Assembly (NCBI RefSeq): GCF_000266945.1
Contig: NC_018025.1
Location: 1,240,001 to 1,304,000, forward strand
Direction: 5' to 3'
DNA length: 64,000 nucleotides
Source of the DNA: Desulfomonile tiedjei DSM 6799
GTDB taxonomy: Bacteria > Desulfobacterota > Desulfomonilia > Desulfomonilales > Desulfomonilaceae
This document shows positions 27,593 to 36,444 of the stretch, piece by piece. Both the position numbers and the translations under genes were made by a program. The number at the start of each line of letters is the position of its first letter. Position 1 is the stretch's first letter. A model generated the notes under the pieces. That model was given only the letters and a program-made list of their open reading frames with translations. It was not told where the DNA came from and searched no databases.

Positions 27593-27654
27593 TTCAATAC
27601 GTTTGCTGGATCTGAATTTCCGACAGGAAATGCAGATCCAGCAAACGTATTGAA
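27593..27654. repeat. Long hairpin with TTTCC-TGTC-GGAAA apex, copy 2
   Basis: The arm 27593-27614 pairs perfectly with 27633-27654 (22 bp). One A/G mismatch follows, then ATTTCC, GACA, GGAAAT. Read on the minus strand the apex is TTTCCTGTCGGAAA, and the sequence leading in is CCCAAGAACTTTCAATA, close to the CTCAAGAACTTTTAATA leading into copy 1. It lies 31 bases after the lepA stop and could also end that transcript. Confidence 0.75.
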
Positions 27655-27685
27655 AGTTCTTGGGAAGGGTTTCCCCGTTCTTCCA

Positions 27686-29485
27686 TCATTCGTCTTCGTC
27701 GGTTTTGAGGACTGCGAGGAAGGCTGATTGTGGGATGACGACGTTTCCGACTTGTTTCATACGTTTTTTGCCTTCTTTTTGTTTTTCCAGGAGTTTTTTC
27801 TTGCGGGTAATATCTCCACCGTAGCATTTGGCGGTAACGTCTTTTCGGAGAGCGGATACTGTCTCCCGTGCGATGATTTTGCCTCCGATTGCGCCTTGGA
27901 CTGCAACCTTAAACAATTGGCGAGGTATCTCGTTCTTGAGCCGTTCGCAGGCTCGGCGGGCACGTTGGTACGCTCTGTCTTTGTGTACCAGCATGGAAAG
28001 CGCATCCACTTTTTCGCCGGACACGAGAATGTCCACTTTTGCGAGTTCGGTTTCCCTGTACTCGAGGAAATCGTAGTCAAAAGATGCGTATCCTCGGGAG
28101 ACTGATTTCAAGCGATCGTAAAAGTCGAAAAGCACTTCGGAAAGCGGCAGATCGAAAGTGAGCTCAACTCTGCTGGAATCAAGATAGTGCATGTCTTTTT
28201 GAACGCCGCGACGATCGATGGAAAGGCTGATTACAGGCCCGAGGAATTGGTCCGGCAGGATGATGGATGCTCGAATGAACGGTTCTTTGGCTGATTGGAT
28301 GTACACGGGATCCGGGTACTTGGCAGGATTGTCTATGATTGTTTCCGTTCCATCTTTCAGAACGAGGACGTATTGCACGGATGGAGCGGTTAGAATGAGC
28401 GAAAGATTGAATTCCCGTTCAAGCCGTTCCTGAACGATTTCCAGATGTAACAGTCCAAGGAAGCCGCATCTGAATCCGTGGCCGAGAGCTGTCGAATGGT
28501 CTTTCTCAAAGGTGAGGGAAGCATCGTTGAGCTTCAGCTTTTCCAATGCAACGGCCAATTCCTCGTAATCGTCAGATGAGATCGGATAAAATGACGAAAA
28601 TACGACCGGTTTCACAAGCTTGAAGCCTTTGAGGGCTTCCTTGCACGGTCTGTCTTCCAGGGTAACCGTATCTCCGATTCTTGTATCGCTCACCGTTTTG
28701 ATACCGGCAATCATGTACCCTACCTGACCGGCGTTCAGCTCTTTGCGGGGTTTTCTTTCAATGAGGAAACTCCCGATTTCTTCCACTTTATACGTAGCGT
28801 TATTGGACCAGAATTTGATAACCTCACCGGGTTTGAGCTTCCCGTCAAAGAGCCGTAAATGGACGATTGTGCCCCTGTACGGGTCCCAATGGGAATCGAA
28901 AATAAGAGCTTTCAGCGGCGCATTCGGGTCCCCTTTCGGGTGAGGAATCCTGTTCACCACGGCTTCAAGCACTTCTTCTATTCCGGTTCCTTCTTTTGCC
29001 GAAATAGCCAGAGCATGATCGGAATCCAACCCGAGATCTTTTTCGATCTGGGCCTTTACTCGATCCACATCGGCGGAAGGAAGATCTATTTTGTTGATTA
29101 CCGGAATCACTTCCAGATCCAATTCCAAAGCCATATAAAAATTGGCCAGCGTCTGCGCCTGAACACCTTGGGCCGCATCGATCACGAGAAGAGCACCTTC
29201 GCACGCGACCAGAGCCCGGGATACCTCGTACGAAAAATCGGCATGCCCCGGTGTATCAATGAGATTCAGAACGTAATCTTTGCCGTCTGAAGCACGATAG
29301 GGAAGCGCCACACTCTGGCTTTTGATCGTAATCCCTCGTTCACGCTCGATATCCATGGTGTCGAGCATCTGATCCCGAAATTCGTGGTCTCCAACTACAC
29401 CCGTAATTTGGAGGAGCCGATCTGCCAGAGTAGACTTGCCGTGGTCTATATGAGCAATAATGCTGAAATTTCTAATGTTGTCCAT
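27686..29485 (-). CDS. lepA: Elongation factor 4 (back-translocating GTPase LepA)
   Basis: This 599-residue ribosomal GTPase matches the usual LepA length. G1 is [16 protein letters not shown]2 lies around [11 protein letters not shown]3 is DTPGHADF and G4 is NKIDLP. The LepA-specific C-terminal end has [11 protein letters not shown]-like wording (here [20 protein letters not shown]) followed by [22 protein letters not shown], diagnostic of the family. LepA acts on stalled or mis-translocated ribosomes in the cytoplasm. The start [18 protein letters not shown] is standard. It lies 18 bases after the CDP-alcohol phosphatidyltransferase gene on the same strand, so the two are probably cotranscribed. 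Confidence 0.98.
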   Translation of the reverse strand: MDNIRNFSIIAHIDHGKSTLADRLLQITGVVGDHEFRDQMLDTMDIERERGITIKSQSVALPYRASDGKDYVLNLIDTPGHADFSYEVSRALVACEGALLVIDAAQGVQAQTLANFYMALELDLEVIPVINKIDLPSADVDRVKAQIEKDLGLDSDHALAISAKEGTGIEEVLEAVVNRIPHPKGDPNAPLKALIFDSHWDPYRGTIVHLRLFDGKLKPGEVIKFWSNNATYKVEEIGSFLIERKPRKELNAGQVGYMIAGIKTVSDTRIGDTVTLEDRPCKEALKGFKLVKPVVFSSFYPISSDDYEELAVALEKLKLNDASLTFEKDHSTALGHGFRCGFLGLLHLEIVQERLEREFNLSLILTAPSVQYVLVLKDGTETIIDNPAKYPDPVYIQSAKEPFIRASIILPDQFLGPVISLSIDRRGVQKDMHYLDSSRVELTFDLPLSEVLFDFYDRLKSVSRGYASFDYDFLEYRETELAKVDILVSGEKVDALSMLVHKDRAYQRARRACERLKNEIPRQLFKVAVQGAIGGKIIARETVSALRKDVTAKCYGGDITRKKKLLEKQKEGKKRMKQVGNVVIPQSAFLAVLKTDEDE

Positions 29486-29503
29486 GAACTCTTCGCCATC
29501 TCC

Positions 29504-31096
29504 TTAATGAGGAGTTCTCTTTGAATCCGATTTTTGAGTCGTCACAAGAAAAGCAGCCAGGGGCAATTTGTAAAGCTTACCTTCCGGAGAAAGCACCACG
29601 AGACTGTCGCCATAGATAGCCGGTCCGAACACATCATCCCGTGGAGCAAAAAAAGAAGTCTTGGCTGCATCCATCAGGTTCGTTCCTGCAATAACAGATT
29701 TCAGAGGAGCAGCATAGATGAGTTTTTGGAGTGGAGAGCGATTGTACTCGATGACTGTACGATCGCGGATTACCATGCCGTGTGGATATCCGGCATTGAC
29801 GTATGACGCGATAAGCCCACCCAAAAGGTAACCTTTCTTAAGCGCTTTTTCAGGATCTATCACGTAGGTCCTTCGAGTGTATAGATAATTTGCGGCGAGC
29901 CACACTTTCTTGCCTTTCCACTCTCCCGTGGTCATTGCCGTCACCCTCAGGTACTTGAACGGCAAAGTCATCACCATCACCGCCTGTCGTGCAGCGAATG
30001 AAGCGTCAAGATCGATGCCCATGAGAAGTCTTGTCGTATCGTCCGGGATCAACAGAATGTTCCGATCCACGGGAAAGGTCCCGAACATGGGAGAAACGTA
30101 TTCCGGAATAGTGAAACTTTGTCCGGCTTGTCCTGATTCGGAAAAACGAGTGACTTCGAGGTGGTCGTCGGGCTTTCGACAGAGCACCAGAAAATCTTTA
30201 TTCTGAATTCCGAATCCCAGCAATTGTTCGGTCTTCTCTTCAGGAATCAACGGAATTCCTTGAGACCACGAAACAGACTGTTTCGGTATATCGATCATTG
30301 CTCGCAGCGGAATCCAATTACCCCAGATCAGGATGATCAACAACACCAGAGCGGGAATGGCCAGGTTAAAGATATAATTCAACTTTCCCGAATACGGATC
30401 TCCAGCCGAAAAGCGTACTTCGGAGTCAAATTTCTTTCTGATCCCTCTCTTGAGTCTAAGATAGCCTATGAGCACCTGCAGAGCCATAATTGCAGAGAAA
30501 AAGGTCATCATAGGGGCGAAGAGATTCACTTCCCAAATCGCCCATGCAGCGTACGTGAGATACAGGAAATATTTGCTGGTAACCGTGATACGGGTTTTGA
30601 GACCTATGGCATTAATAATTACACCGAAAACGACCACCATCAGGTAAAGCGCCATATACACGGCTCCAATGAGCGGCGCCACCATATGGTGGAAGATGAC
30701 CATCAGCGAGACAACGACCATTCCGAACTGATCGCATACGAGATCGGTGAAAGCACCGGATTGCGATGCTTTGCCCGTGTGCCGAGCATATGCCCCGTCA
30801 ACTCCGTCAAAAAATACGTGTCCCGCCAGGAAAAGCACTGCCACAACGGGATTTCGCACAAAATAGAGGATTACTCCTGCAAGAAAGGTAATCCCTACGT
30901 ACGAGATTGTATCGGGTACGATTCCCATTCGGGAAAAGATCGGAACAATGTGTGAAATAAGTCTGGTTCGGAATTCTGCAAATCGGTCATGAACGACACG
31001 TTCTTCACCGAAGTAGTTGAAAAAATCTTTATAAGATTTCGACTTCGGAGGATTCGCTCCTGCCGTTTCGTTTTTATTATCAACTGGTTCTAACAT
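29504..31096 (-). CDS. CDP-alcohol phosphatidyltransferase with a large C-terminal domain
   Basis: 530 residues. The membrane part (about 50-290) carries the complete CDP-alcohol phosphatidyltransferase signature DGxxARx8GxxxDxxxD, read here as DGAYAR then GAFTDLVCD, so a CDP-linked lipid or alcohol transfer at the inner membrane is expected. The remaining 240 residues form a soluble beta-rich domain with repeated strand-turn patterns (VDRNILLIPDDTTRLLMGIDLD, SLVVLSPEGKLYKLPL) that looks like part of a propeller. Family members usually have about 180-250 residues, so this extension is unusual. The acceptor is unknown. The gene precedes lepA closely. Confidence 0.8.
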   Translation of the reverse strand: MLEPVDNKNETAGANPPKSKSYKDFFNYFGEERVVHDRFAEFRTRLISHIVPIFSRMGIVPDTISYVGITFLAGVILYFVRNPVVAVLFLAGHVFFDGVDGAYARHTGKASQSGAFTDLVCDQFGMVVVSLMVIFHHMVAPLIGAVYMALYLMVVVFGVIINAIGLKTRITVTSKYFLYLTYAAWAIWEVNLFAPMMTFFSAIMALQVLIGYLRLKRGIRKKFDSEVRFSAGDPYSGKLNYIFNLAIPALVLLIILIWGNWIPLRAMIDIPKQSVSWSQGIPLIPEEKTEQLLGFGIQNKDFLVLCRKPDDHLEVTRFSESGQAGQSFTIPEYVSPMFGTFPVDRNILLIPDDTTRLLMGIDLDASFAARQAVMVMTLPFKYLRVTAMTTGEWKGKKVWLAANYLYTRRTYVIDPEKALKKGYLLGGLIASYVNAGYPHGMVIRDRTVIEYNRSPLQKLIYAAPLKSVIAGTNLMDAAKTSFFAPRDDVFGPAIYGDSLVVLSPEGKLYKLPLAAFLVTTQKSDSKRTPH

Positions 31097-31599
31097 TTAG
31101 AGACGCCGAATTCTTTCTTATATGATGCACGTTACCGAATAGTTCGCAAACAAGCAAGGACTATTCGAGTCTGCATTCTCCCTCAAAAAATGAATAGTTA
31201 AGCAGAGTAGCGAGACTGTCCCGGAGGGATTCGGTGAATCGTCGCAAACAAAATGTCCTTAACTTTGTCGATAGCTAAGTATCGGTTGCGGATATCTCTG
31301 GAAGACTGGTTACGGTGCGAATTGAGATGAAAAACAATGGGCGACCACCAGCAGAGTCGAACCGGAATACACTGAAACCATCGGATCATCCATGAGAATC
31401 CCCTAACGTCCCGGGAGAGAAGCAAGTTGTCTCGCAGGAAACGGTTTAATAATAGCAAAAATTCTTGTCATCAGGAATCCCCAACATGCCGCGACGAGGA
31501 TAGTCACGCCGGGTCGACTTGATAACCCCGGTGCACCTGCCTAAAATCAAAGCAATCACCATAATGAGAAATGGTAACTGACGCAAGGAATAGGAACGA
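31097..31599. other. Divergent intergenic region, 503 bp
   Basis: It lies between the CDP-alcohol phosphatidyltransferase gene (minus) and the histidine phosphatase gene (plus), so it should hold two divergent promoters. Open frames on the minus strand (31198-31458 and 31446-31799) have no recognisable product. No repeat family member was seen. Confidence 0.4.
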
Positions 31600-32229
31600 A
31601 TGAACACAAGCAGCGAACCACGAAGAATTATTCTGATGCGACACGGAGAAACCAAAGCAAACCGCGAGGGTCGTGTCTTGGGCTCGGCAGATTCGCCATT
31701 GACTGCCGAAGGCTTGGAGGCTGCAAATAAGTTGACTGCATTCGTGTCGCGGCAAGAGGTGGGCACAGTGTTCTCAAGTCCTCTTGGAAGAGCAGTCACC
31801 AGTGCCGGGATCTACACACAGGAGAAGAAAACGATCGTCGTCCGACCGGCTCTTGCCGAATTATGCGCGGGAGAATGGGAGCTGAAATTAAGGGCCGATG
31901 TAGTCCCCGGCAAGCCTCACATTCGCCCCACATGGTGGGATAGACCTCCGGGGGGGGAGAGTTACGCGGATGCGGAAACCCGAATGAGTCAATTCCTGGA
32001 AGAATTGCGGGTTATGGTTCCGGAAGAGCCTGTTCTTCTGGTAGGCCACGCAGGAATTAACAGAGTCTTCCTCAAGCTCTGGCTCGATCTGTCTCCGGAC
32101 TATGCAGTGAGAGTCGATTGTCCGCACGATACTGCTTACGTCCTGAACGGCAGGTCAGTGTCCGGGTTTTCCGTGAGTAGAGGTCCCATTCACGAACTTC
32201 TTGTTTGGGCGAATCCGTCGAGCAGTTAG
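31600..32229 (+). CDS. Histidine phosphatase superfamily protein (phosphoglycerate mutase-like)
   Basis: 209 residues with the branch-1 histidine phosphatase motif LMRHGETKANREGRVLG at the start, SSPLGRAVTSAGI, a Glu in LAELCAGEWE and the second catalytic His in VLLVGHAGINRVFL. Cofactor-type mutases, alpha-ribazole phosphatases (CobC) and general phosphatases share this layout, and the length fits CobC-like enzymes. No cobalamin genes are nearby, so I do not assign the substrate. It appears monocistronic. Confidence 0.85.
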   Translation: MNTSSEPRRIILMRHGETKANREGRVLGSADSPLTAEGLEAANKLTAFVSRQEVGTVFSSPLGRAVTSAGIYTQEKKTIVVRPALAELCAGEWELKLRADVVPGKPHIRPTWWDRPPGGESYADAETRMSQFLEELRVMVPEEPVLLVGHAGINRVFLKLWLDLSPDYAVRVDCPHDTAYVLNGRSVSGFSVSRGPIHELLVWANPSSS

Positions 32230-32656
32230 ATCGCCTTTCTTGGCGGGATTTGACAATGTGTAAAAAAAGCTGACATCGCCATGTGAATACGCGATGTGAC
32301 AGGCTCCGGAAAACCGTTATTTCTTGGGGATCACGAGAACCCTCGTGGAAAACGATTCTCTGGTACATTATTTGCTCTTTTTGAAGATAGCTTTGTCCTC
32401 CTTCCAAACTCAGGTGCCACGCTGATCGATGCGCTATCCAAGCCGGCGCATCGTTTACTGTAGGGGTACGCCGGCCGTGCCCCTACTTTAGTATACCATG
32501 TCAGAATTTTTGTCCGATTGCGAAAGCGCTTCTCCGAAAATTGGCGGGTGTCGGCCTGCGGTGCCGTTCGGTTTGCCTCACATCTGTTTAGATCTTGTCT
32601 TTTTCTACCTGAAGAAACTCGTACGTACGCGGGCAGATTTCAGAATACTTACTCGT

Positions 32657-32795
32657 GATACCATTTCGCAGTTATGCTCATAAGATAGCGAAGGCTGGGG
32701 TGTCCCGAGCGGAGTGATTAGACGGCTTTGCGTCGTCCGGAGCGAAGGATACTCCAGCCTCCCAGATTATGAGAAGATAAGCAAATCGGTATGAG
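32657..32795 (+). repeat. ATACCATTTCGC-family repeat, copy 2 (full length)
   Basis: It begins GATACCATTTCGCAGTTATG and ends GCAAATCGGTAT. The middle (32693-32760) holds a palindromic segment, GCTGGGGTGTCCCGAGCGGA then CGGAGCGAAGGATACTCCAG, that copy 1 lacks and copy 3 has in inverted orientation. It lies in the 789-bp gap before hsp20. A second small palindrome, TAGGGGTACG/CCGTGCCCCTA, is at 32461-32485; nothing else recognisable is in the gap. Confidence 0.75.
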
Positions 32796-33018
32796 ACTCA
32801 GCGGCTCATTGTTTTCTCTTTGTGATTATTATACTCGGCAAGAAGCTTCGGTTGTTACGAATTCACTCGGGCACTAATCACAACTTGTCATGCGAGGATT
32901 CGGAGCTACATTATTATAAGAAAAGTGCTCAAACAATTAATTATGGATATTCATAGATATTTTCACGTATTAGCAATGTCAGCAAAAAAACAATTTTTCA
33001 ATAAAGGGGATTTGCATT

Positions 33019-33477
33019 ATGTTTGATCTTATATCGCGTGGAGAAAATGAACGGGAAATTCGGCCCTCCGATCGGATAAGAAAATTATATCAAGAAATGG
33101 ACGCGTTTATCAGCCGGTTCAAAGAATTCGGGATCGCATCTGCAGAAGGGTTCTTTCCGGCAGTCGACGTTTCGGAAACTGAAAAAGAGATGATCGTCAG
33201 GGCGGAATTACCGGGAATGACGTGCGAAGAATTGGACTTAAGCGTTAGCAGTAACGTACTGACCATCCGAGGAGAAAAGAAAGCAGAACATATGGAAAAC
33301 CAAGAAGATGTACGCATGAATGAGTGCTTCTTCGGCCGTTTTTCCAGATCGGTGACTCTGCCAAGTCAAATTGACCAAGACGCGGTAGAGGCTGAATACA
33401 AACAAGGGGTGCTCACGGTAAAGCTTCTGAAGTCTGGGGCCTCCGAACAGGGAGTGTCGCAGATAACAGTTCAATAA
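33019..33477 (+). CDS. Small heat shock protein, Hsp20/alpha-crystallin family
   Basis: 152 residues, the usual size. The alpha-crystallin domain spans about 48-145: FPAVDVSETEKEMIVRAELPG at the start, VLTIRGEKKAE in the middle, then FGRFSRSVTLPSQID and the hallmark YKQGVLTVKL. It is an ATP-independent holdase that binds unfolding proteins in the cytoplasm. AAAGGGGA precedes the ATG. A PhoU-like gene follows by 21 bp and a universal stress gene after that, forming a stress-related cluster. I found no CIRCE operator upstream. Confidence 0.93.
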   Translation: MFDLISRGENEREIRPSDRIRKLYQEMDAFISRFKEFGIASAEGFFPAVDVSETEKEMIVRAELPGMTCEELDLSVSSNVLTIRGEKKAEHMENQEDVRMNECFFGRFSRSVTLPSQIDQDAVEAEYKQGVLTVKLLKSGASEQGVSQITVQ

Positions 33478-33498
33478 CATGAAGAAAGGGACTTGGAT

Positions 33499-34215
33499 AT
33501 GAAAGACAAGCACATTTTTTTCAATCCGTTGAGAATGATCAGCCCAAAATTGGATCACGAAGTTGCCAGAATAGAAGAGCTTCATGAGGCACCGGTGTCT
33601 GAATCCGTGACACTGGAAGAAGGCCTGGTGATCATGTTGAGCAAGCTCATTAAGATGACCGGGCTGCTGGAGACCGGATTTGTTCGTGATTGTCCCGACG
33701 AATTCGGGACGTGCGATCAGTTGGCTTCGGAAGTGCATCAACAGGAAAAACTGCTTACCAAAAATCTTCTCTGTTCAATAGATGTCGCTCCGGAGCTGTG
33801 CAGATTGATTGTGATGTTTCCAGCTCACCTCGAGCGCGTAGGAGATTCGCTCGAGAGCATTCTCAACTGCATACGAATAAAATGCCGAGAACAAGTTCCT
33901 TTTGATGACAAAACTATAGAGGAAATCCGTGAAATGTTTGCGGAAACGAGTGGTATTTTAACCGATTTCAGGGACGCAATCATCGCACCCAACAAATTTC
34001 TTCTGGAGAGCGTGATTTCACGACAGGCATCCCTGGATCAGAAATGTCAGGATTGGGAACTGGCGCACGTGGATCGTTTGCTCAATGGAACGGCTTCACA
34101 CCTCAGTTCTTCTATATATTTGGATATGCTCGAGTCCACGCAAAACCTGAGCAGGCACGCAAAAGAAATGGCTGGGCGCATGCTTGAGCTTCTCGCTCGA
34201 CAGCAGGCGGCGTAG
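33499..34215 (+). CDS. PhoU-domain-like protein
   Basis: A 238-residue all-helical protein with two PhoU-like halves: LVIMLSKLIKMTGLL with FPAHLERVGDSLESIL, then YLDMLESTQNLSRHAKEMAGRM. The acidic ERVGD-type segment is like the metal-binding ExxxD motif of PhoU. Classical PhoU controls phosphate uptake through PhoR and PstB, but no phosphate transport genes are here, and such stand-alone proteins often accompany other membrane systems. ATG 33499 was preferred; an in-frame TTG at 33493 is possible. It is probably cotranscribed with hsp20. Confidence 0.65.
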   Translation: MKDKHIFFNPLRMISPKLDHEVARIEELHEAPVSESVTLEEGLVIMLSKLIKMTGLLETGFVRDCPDEFGTCDQLASEVHQQEKLLTKNLLCSIDVAPELCRLIVMFPAHLERVGDSLESILNCIRIKCREQVPFDDKTIEEIREMFAETSGILTDFRDAIIAPNKFLLESVISRQASLDQKCQDWELAHVDRLLNGTASHLSSSIYLDMLESTQNLSRHAKEMAGRMLELLARQQAA

Positions 34216-34235
34216 AACGATTCATTGCCTTAACT

Positions 34236-34267
34236 GCGGTGTGAGTGCTTGAAAGCATTCGCACCGC
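34236..34267 (+). terminator. Hairpin after the hsp20/PhoU-like pair
   Basis: GCGGTG (34236-34241) pairs with CACCGC (34262-34267), and GAGTGCTT pairs with AGCATTC allowing one G-T pair. It lies 21 bases after the PhoU-like stop and before the Usp gene. It lacks a strong T-run, so termination is possible but unproven. Confidence 0.4.
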
Positions 34268-34305
34268 TTATCCTGCAATGCAGATAGGTGTGAGCGGGTG
34301 CCATC

Positions 34306-34752
34306 ATGATTCCCAAGAAAATACTTGTTTGTACAGATTTTTCCGAGAACTCCGTTCCGGCGAGGGTCCTTGCCATCGAATTTGCGCGCGCTTTTCAGGC
34401 CGAGCTTTTGATCCTTCATGTCGTAAATACCCGTTTTTTCGGTTATCCTACCTTTGCAGACCGTATTCCTATGGATTTGGCTCTGATTCAACAGAATATC
34501 GAAGAAGGGGCTGCTGAAGAATTGGAGTTGCTTGCAAATGATAGCAGCCGGGAAGTAGAGCACGTTCGAGCGTTCCGCCGTTCCGGAGCCCCCGCAGAAG
34601 AGATTATCAAATTCGCGGAGGAAGAAGGCGTTGGGCTCATTGTGATGGGCACTCACGGCTGGACCGGTGTGAGACACCTTATACTCGGGAGTACCGCAGA
34701 AAATGTGGTTCGGATGGCCAATTGTCCGGTGCTTACCGTACGCGTCGAGTAG
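34306..34752 (+). CDS. Universal stress protein, UspA family
   Basis: 148 residues with a complete single Usp domain: N-terminal KKILVCTDFSENS, and the ATP-binding GxxGx9G(S/T) motif, read here as GTHGWTGVRHLILGSTAENV, ending in NCPVLTVRVE. An ATP-binding type is therefore likely. These cytoplasmic dimers accumulate under stress, with poorly defined molecular targets. It is the third member of the stress cluster, 90 bp after the PhoU-like gene; the hairpin between them may separate transcripts. Confidence 0.92.
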   Translation: MIPKKILVCTDFSENSVPARVLAIEFARAFQAELLILHVVNTRFFGYPTFADRIPMDLALIQQNIEEGAAEELELLANDSSREVEHVRAFRRSGAPAEEIIKFAEEEGVGLIVMGTHGWTGVRHLILGSTAENVVRMANCPVLTVRVE

Positions 34753-34930
34753 ACCCCGGGTGATCCTTATCATCCATTCCTTTCAGCCTGTATCGCGCAC
34801 TGCTAAGTTACGATTCAAATCCTGACAGCCACGGCAAGCGTCCCTGCCGGCCAGAACCAATTGATGTTTATAGTGTTTCTCAACAATTTTGAAGTAAACC
34901 GAAAACTGTAAAGAACTGTAAAGAAAAGTA

Positions 34931-35157
34931 TTGGTAGCGCCCGGCGTCTCTGCCGGGCAAAACTAATTGATTTGTTTAGATATTGTCCACCGGCACGGAG
35001 GCCGTTGGCTACCAATTTCGAGGAATCGCTGTTCACAATCCGCGATTACTCTCGAGAATTACTATATCCGAAAAATGTACCGGCACAGAGGCACGGCACC
35101 TACCAATTGCGAAGAAGTGCTTTCCGCAATTGGACGCTGTTTTATACACTTGCTATA
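34931..35157. repeat. Composite of two GCCGGCACGGAGGC repeats
   Basis: The first part (34931-35066) has GGTAGCGCCCGGCGTCTCTG, a central CCGGCACGGAGGCC and the tail CACAATCCGCGATTACT; a close relative is at 60930-61063. The second part (about 35067-35157) is the right half of the MITE-like element, ending ACACTTGCTATA as in 18347-18538. The rest of the gap 34753-35364 is AT-rich and holds no gene I can support. Confidence 0.65.
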
Positions 35158-35364
35158 GGAAAGACCAATAAATCGATTCAACGTCATAACCATGACCCTG
35201 CTTTGGAGAGTCTGCCTCTCTTGAACGTATTCATCTCATCAAAATTGAACCATTCGGATACTACATTAATATAAGAATACGTGAAATTCACTTCCGAAAA
35301 GCTCTCAAACCATTTCGAAATGCATTAAACTATGAGTGGAGTATACGATTGCGAGGGTAATGCG

Positions 35365-36411
35365 ATGCTGGTTATTCGTCCAGTTGAATTAAGAGATTTG
35401 GACCGGTTGTATGAGCTGGCTAATCTGGCGGGATTCGGATTGACCTCACTGCCCAAGGATAAGGAAGTACTGAGGAAAAGAATCCTTGAATCTGTGCATA
35501 CTTTCGAAAAGCCAATACATCGACCGGGAGGAGAGTTGTATATTTTTGTTTTGGAGGATCTGGAGAAAAACATTGTCGCCGGGACCAGTTGTATTGTCTC
35601 AAAAGTTGGCGGATTCGAACCCTTTTACGCATACAAATTGCAGACAATGGTGCATCGGTCGAGACCGTTGAACATTTCGAAGGAGATACCCGCTCTTGTG
35701 TTGGTTGCTGAACACAACGGGCCCACGGAAATCGGCGGACTGTTTTTGGCTCCGGATTATCGGAAACACGGGGCCGGACGCTTACTGTCTCTGTTTCGTT
35801 TTCTCTACATGACCTTGCACGCGGACTCCTTTGAAAAAAAGGTCATTGCCGAGATGCGAGGAGTTGTCGACGACAGCGGATATTCCCCATTCTGGGAAGC
35901 TCTGGGGAGACATTTTTTCGATATGGATTATGCAAAAGCCGATCTTCTCAGTGTTGCCGATAAGAGCTTTATTGCAGACCTTATGCCCATATATCCCATT
36001 TACGTATCGCTGCTGCCTCCTGAAGCTCGAGAAGTTATCGGAAAAGTTCATGAAAAAGCGCAGCCTGCATTGAGCATGCTCCAGGATGAAGGTTTCACCT
36101 TCAGCGGAATGGTAGACATCTTTGAAGCAGGTCCAATCATCGAATGCGCCCTGGATCGGGTCCGCATCATTCGGGAGAGCCGTATTACAGCGATCGACCA
36201 AATCACGATTGAAGAGGTTGATTCCCCCACGTTTGTAATTGCACGTGCTGAAGGCAGTTTCCGAGCCGGCATTGCTCCGTTGGATCAGACCCCCCGAGAG
36301 GGAATTCGCGTAAACGCCCGCATTGCAAAGGCTCTTGACCTTTCCCTGGGTGCAAAAATCATTGTCTCTCCTTTGCGGCCTTCTGATTCGCTTCAAGGCG
36401 GCCCAGGGTAA
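35365..36411 (+). CDS. astA: Arginine N-succinyltransferase (AstA)
   Basis: This 348-residue enzyme matches the AstA family throughout: MLVIRPVELRDLDRLYELA at the start, EIGGLFLAPDYRKHGAGRLL as the acyl-CoA binding region, and IAEMRGVVDDSGYSPFWEALGRHFF. AstA transfers succinyl from succinyl-CoA to arginine, the first step of the ammonia-producing arginine succinyltransferase pathway. ATG 35365 has GAGGG seven bases upstream and matches family N-termini, so it is preferred over ATG 35332. The dehydrogenase of the same pathway follows; the genes for the other three steps are not in the window. Confidence 0.9.
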   Translation: MLVIRPVELRDLDRLYELANLAGFGLTSLPKDKEVLRKRILESVHTFEKPIHRPGGELYIFVLEDLEKNIVAGTSCIVSKVGGFEPFYAYKLQTMVHRSRPLNISKEIPALVLVAEHNGPTEIGGLFLAPDYRKHGAGRLLSLFRFLYMTLHADSFEKKVIAEMRGVVDDSGYSPFWEALGRHFFDMDYAKADLLSVADKSFIADLMPIYPIYVSLLPPEAREVIGKVHEKAQPALSMLQDEGFTFSGMVDIFEAGPIIECALDRVRIIRESRITAIDQITIEEVDSPTFVIARAEGSFRAGIAPLDQTPREGIRVNARIAKALDLSLGAKIIVSPLRPSDSLQGGPG

Positions 36412-36444
36412 AAACGGTTGCTCGATTTTTTGCGAGTGAAGAAA

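Noticed and set aside
32880-33018. CIRCE operator before hsp20
   Set aside because: A GCACTAA-like string is present, but the required inverted repeat with 9-base spacing is absent.
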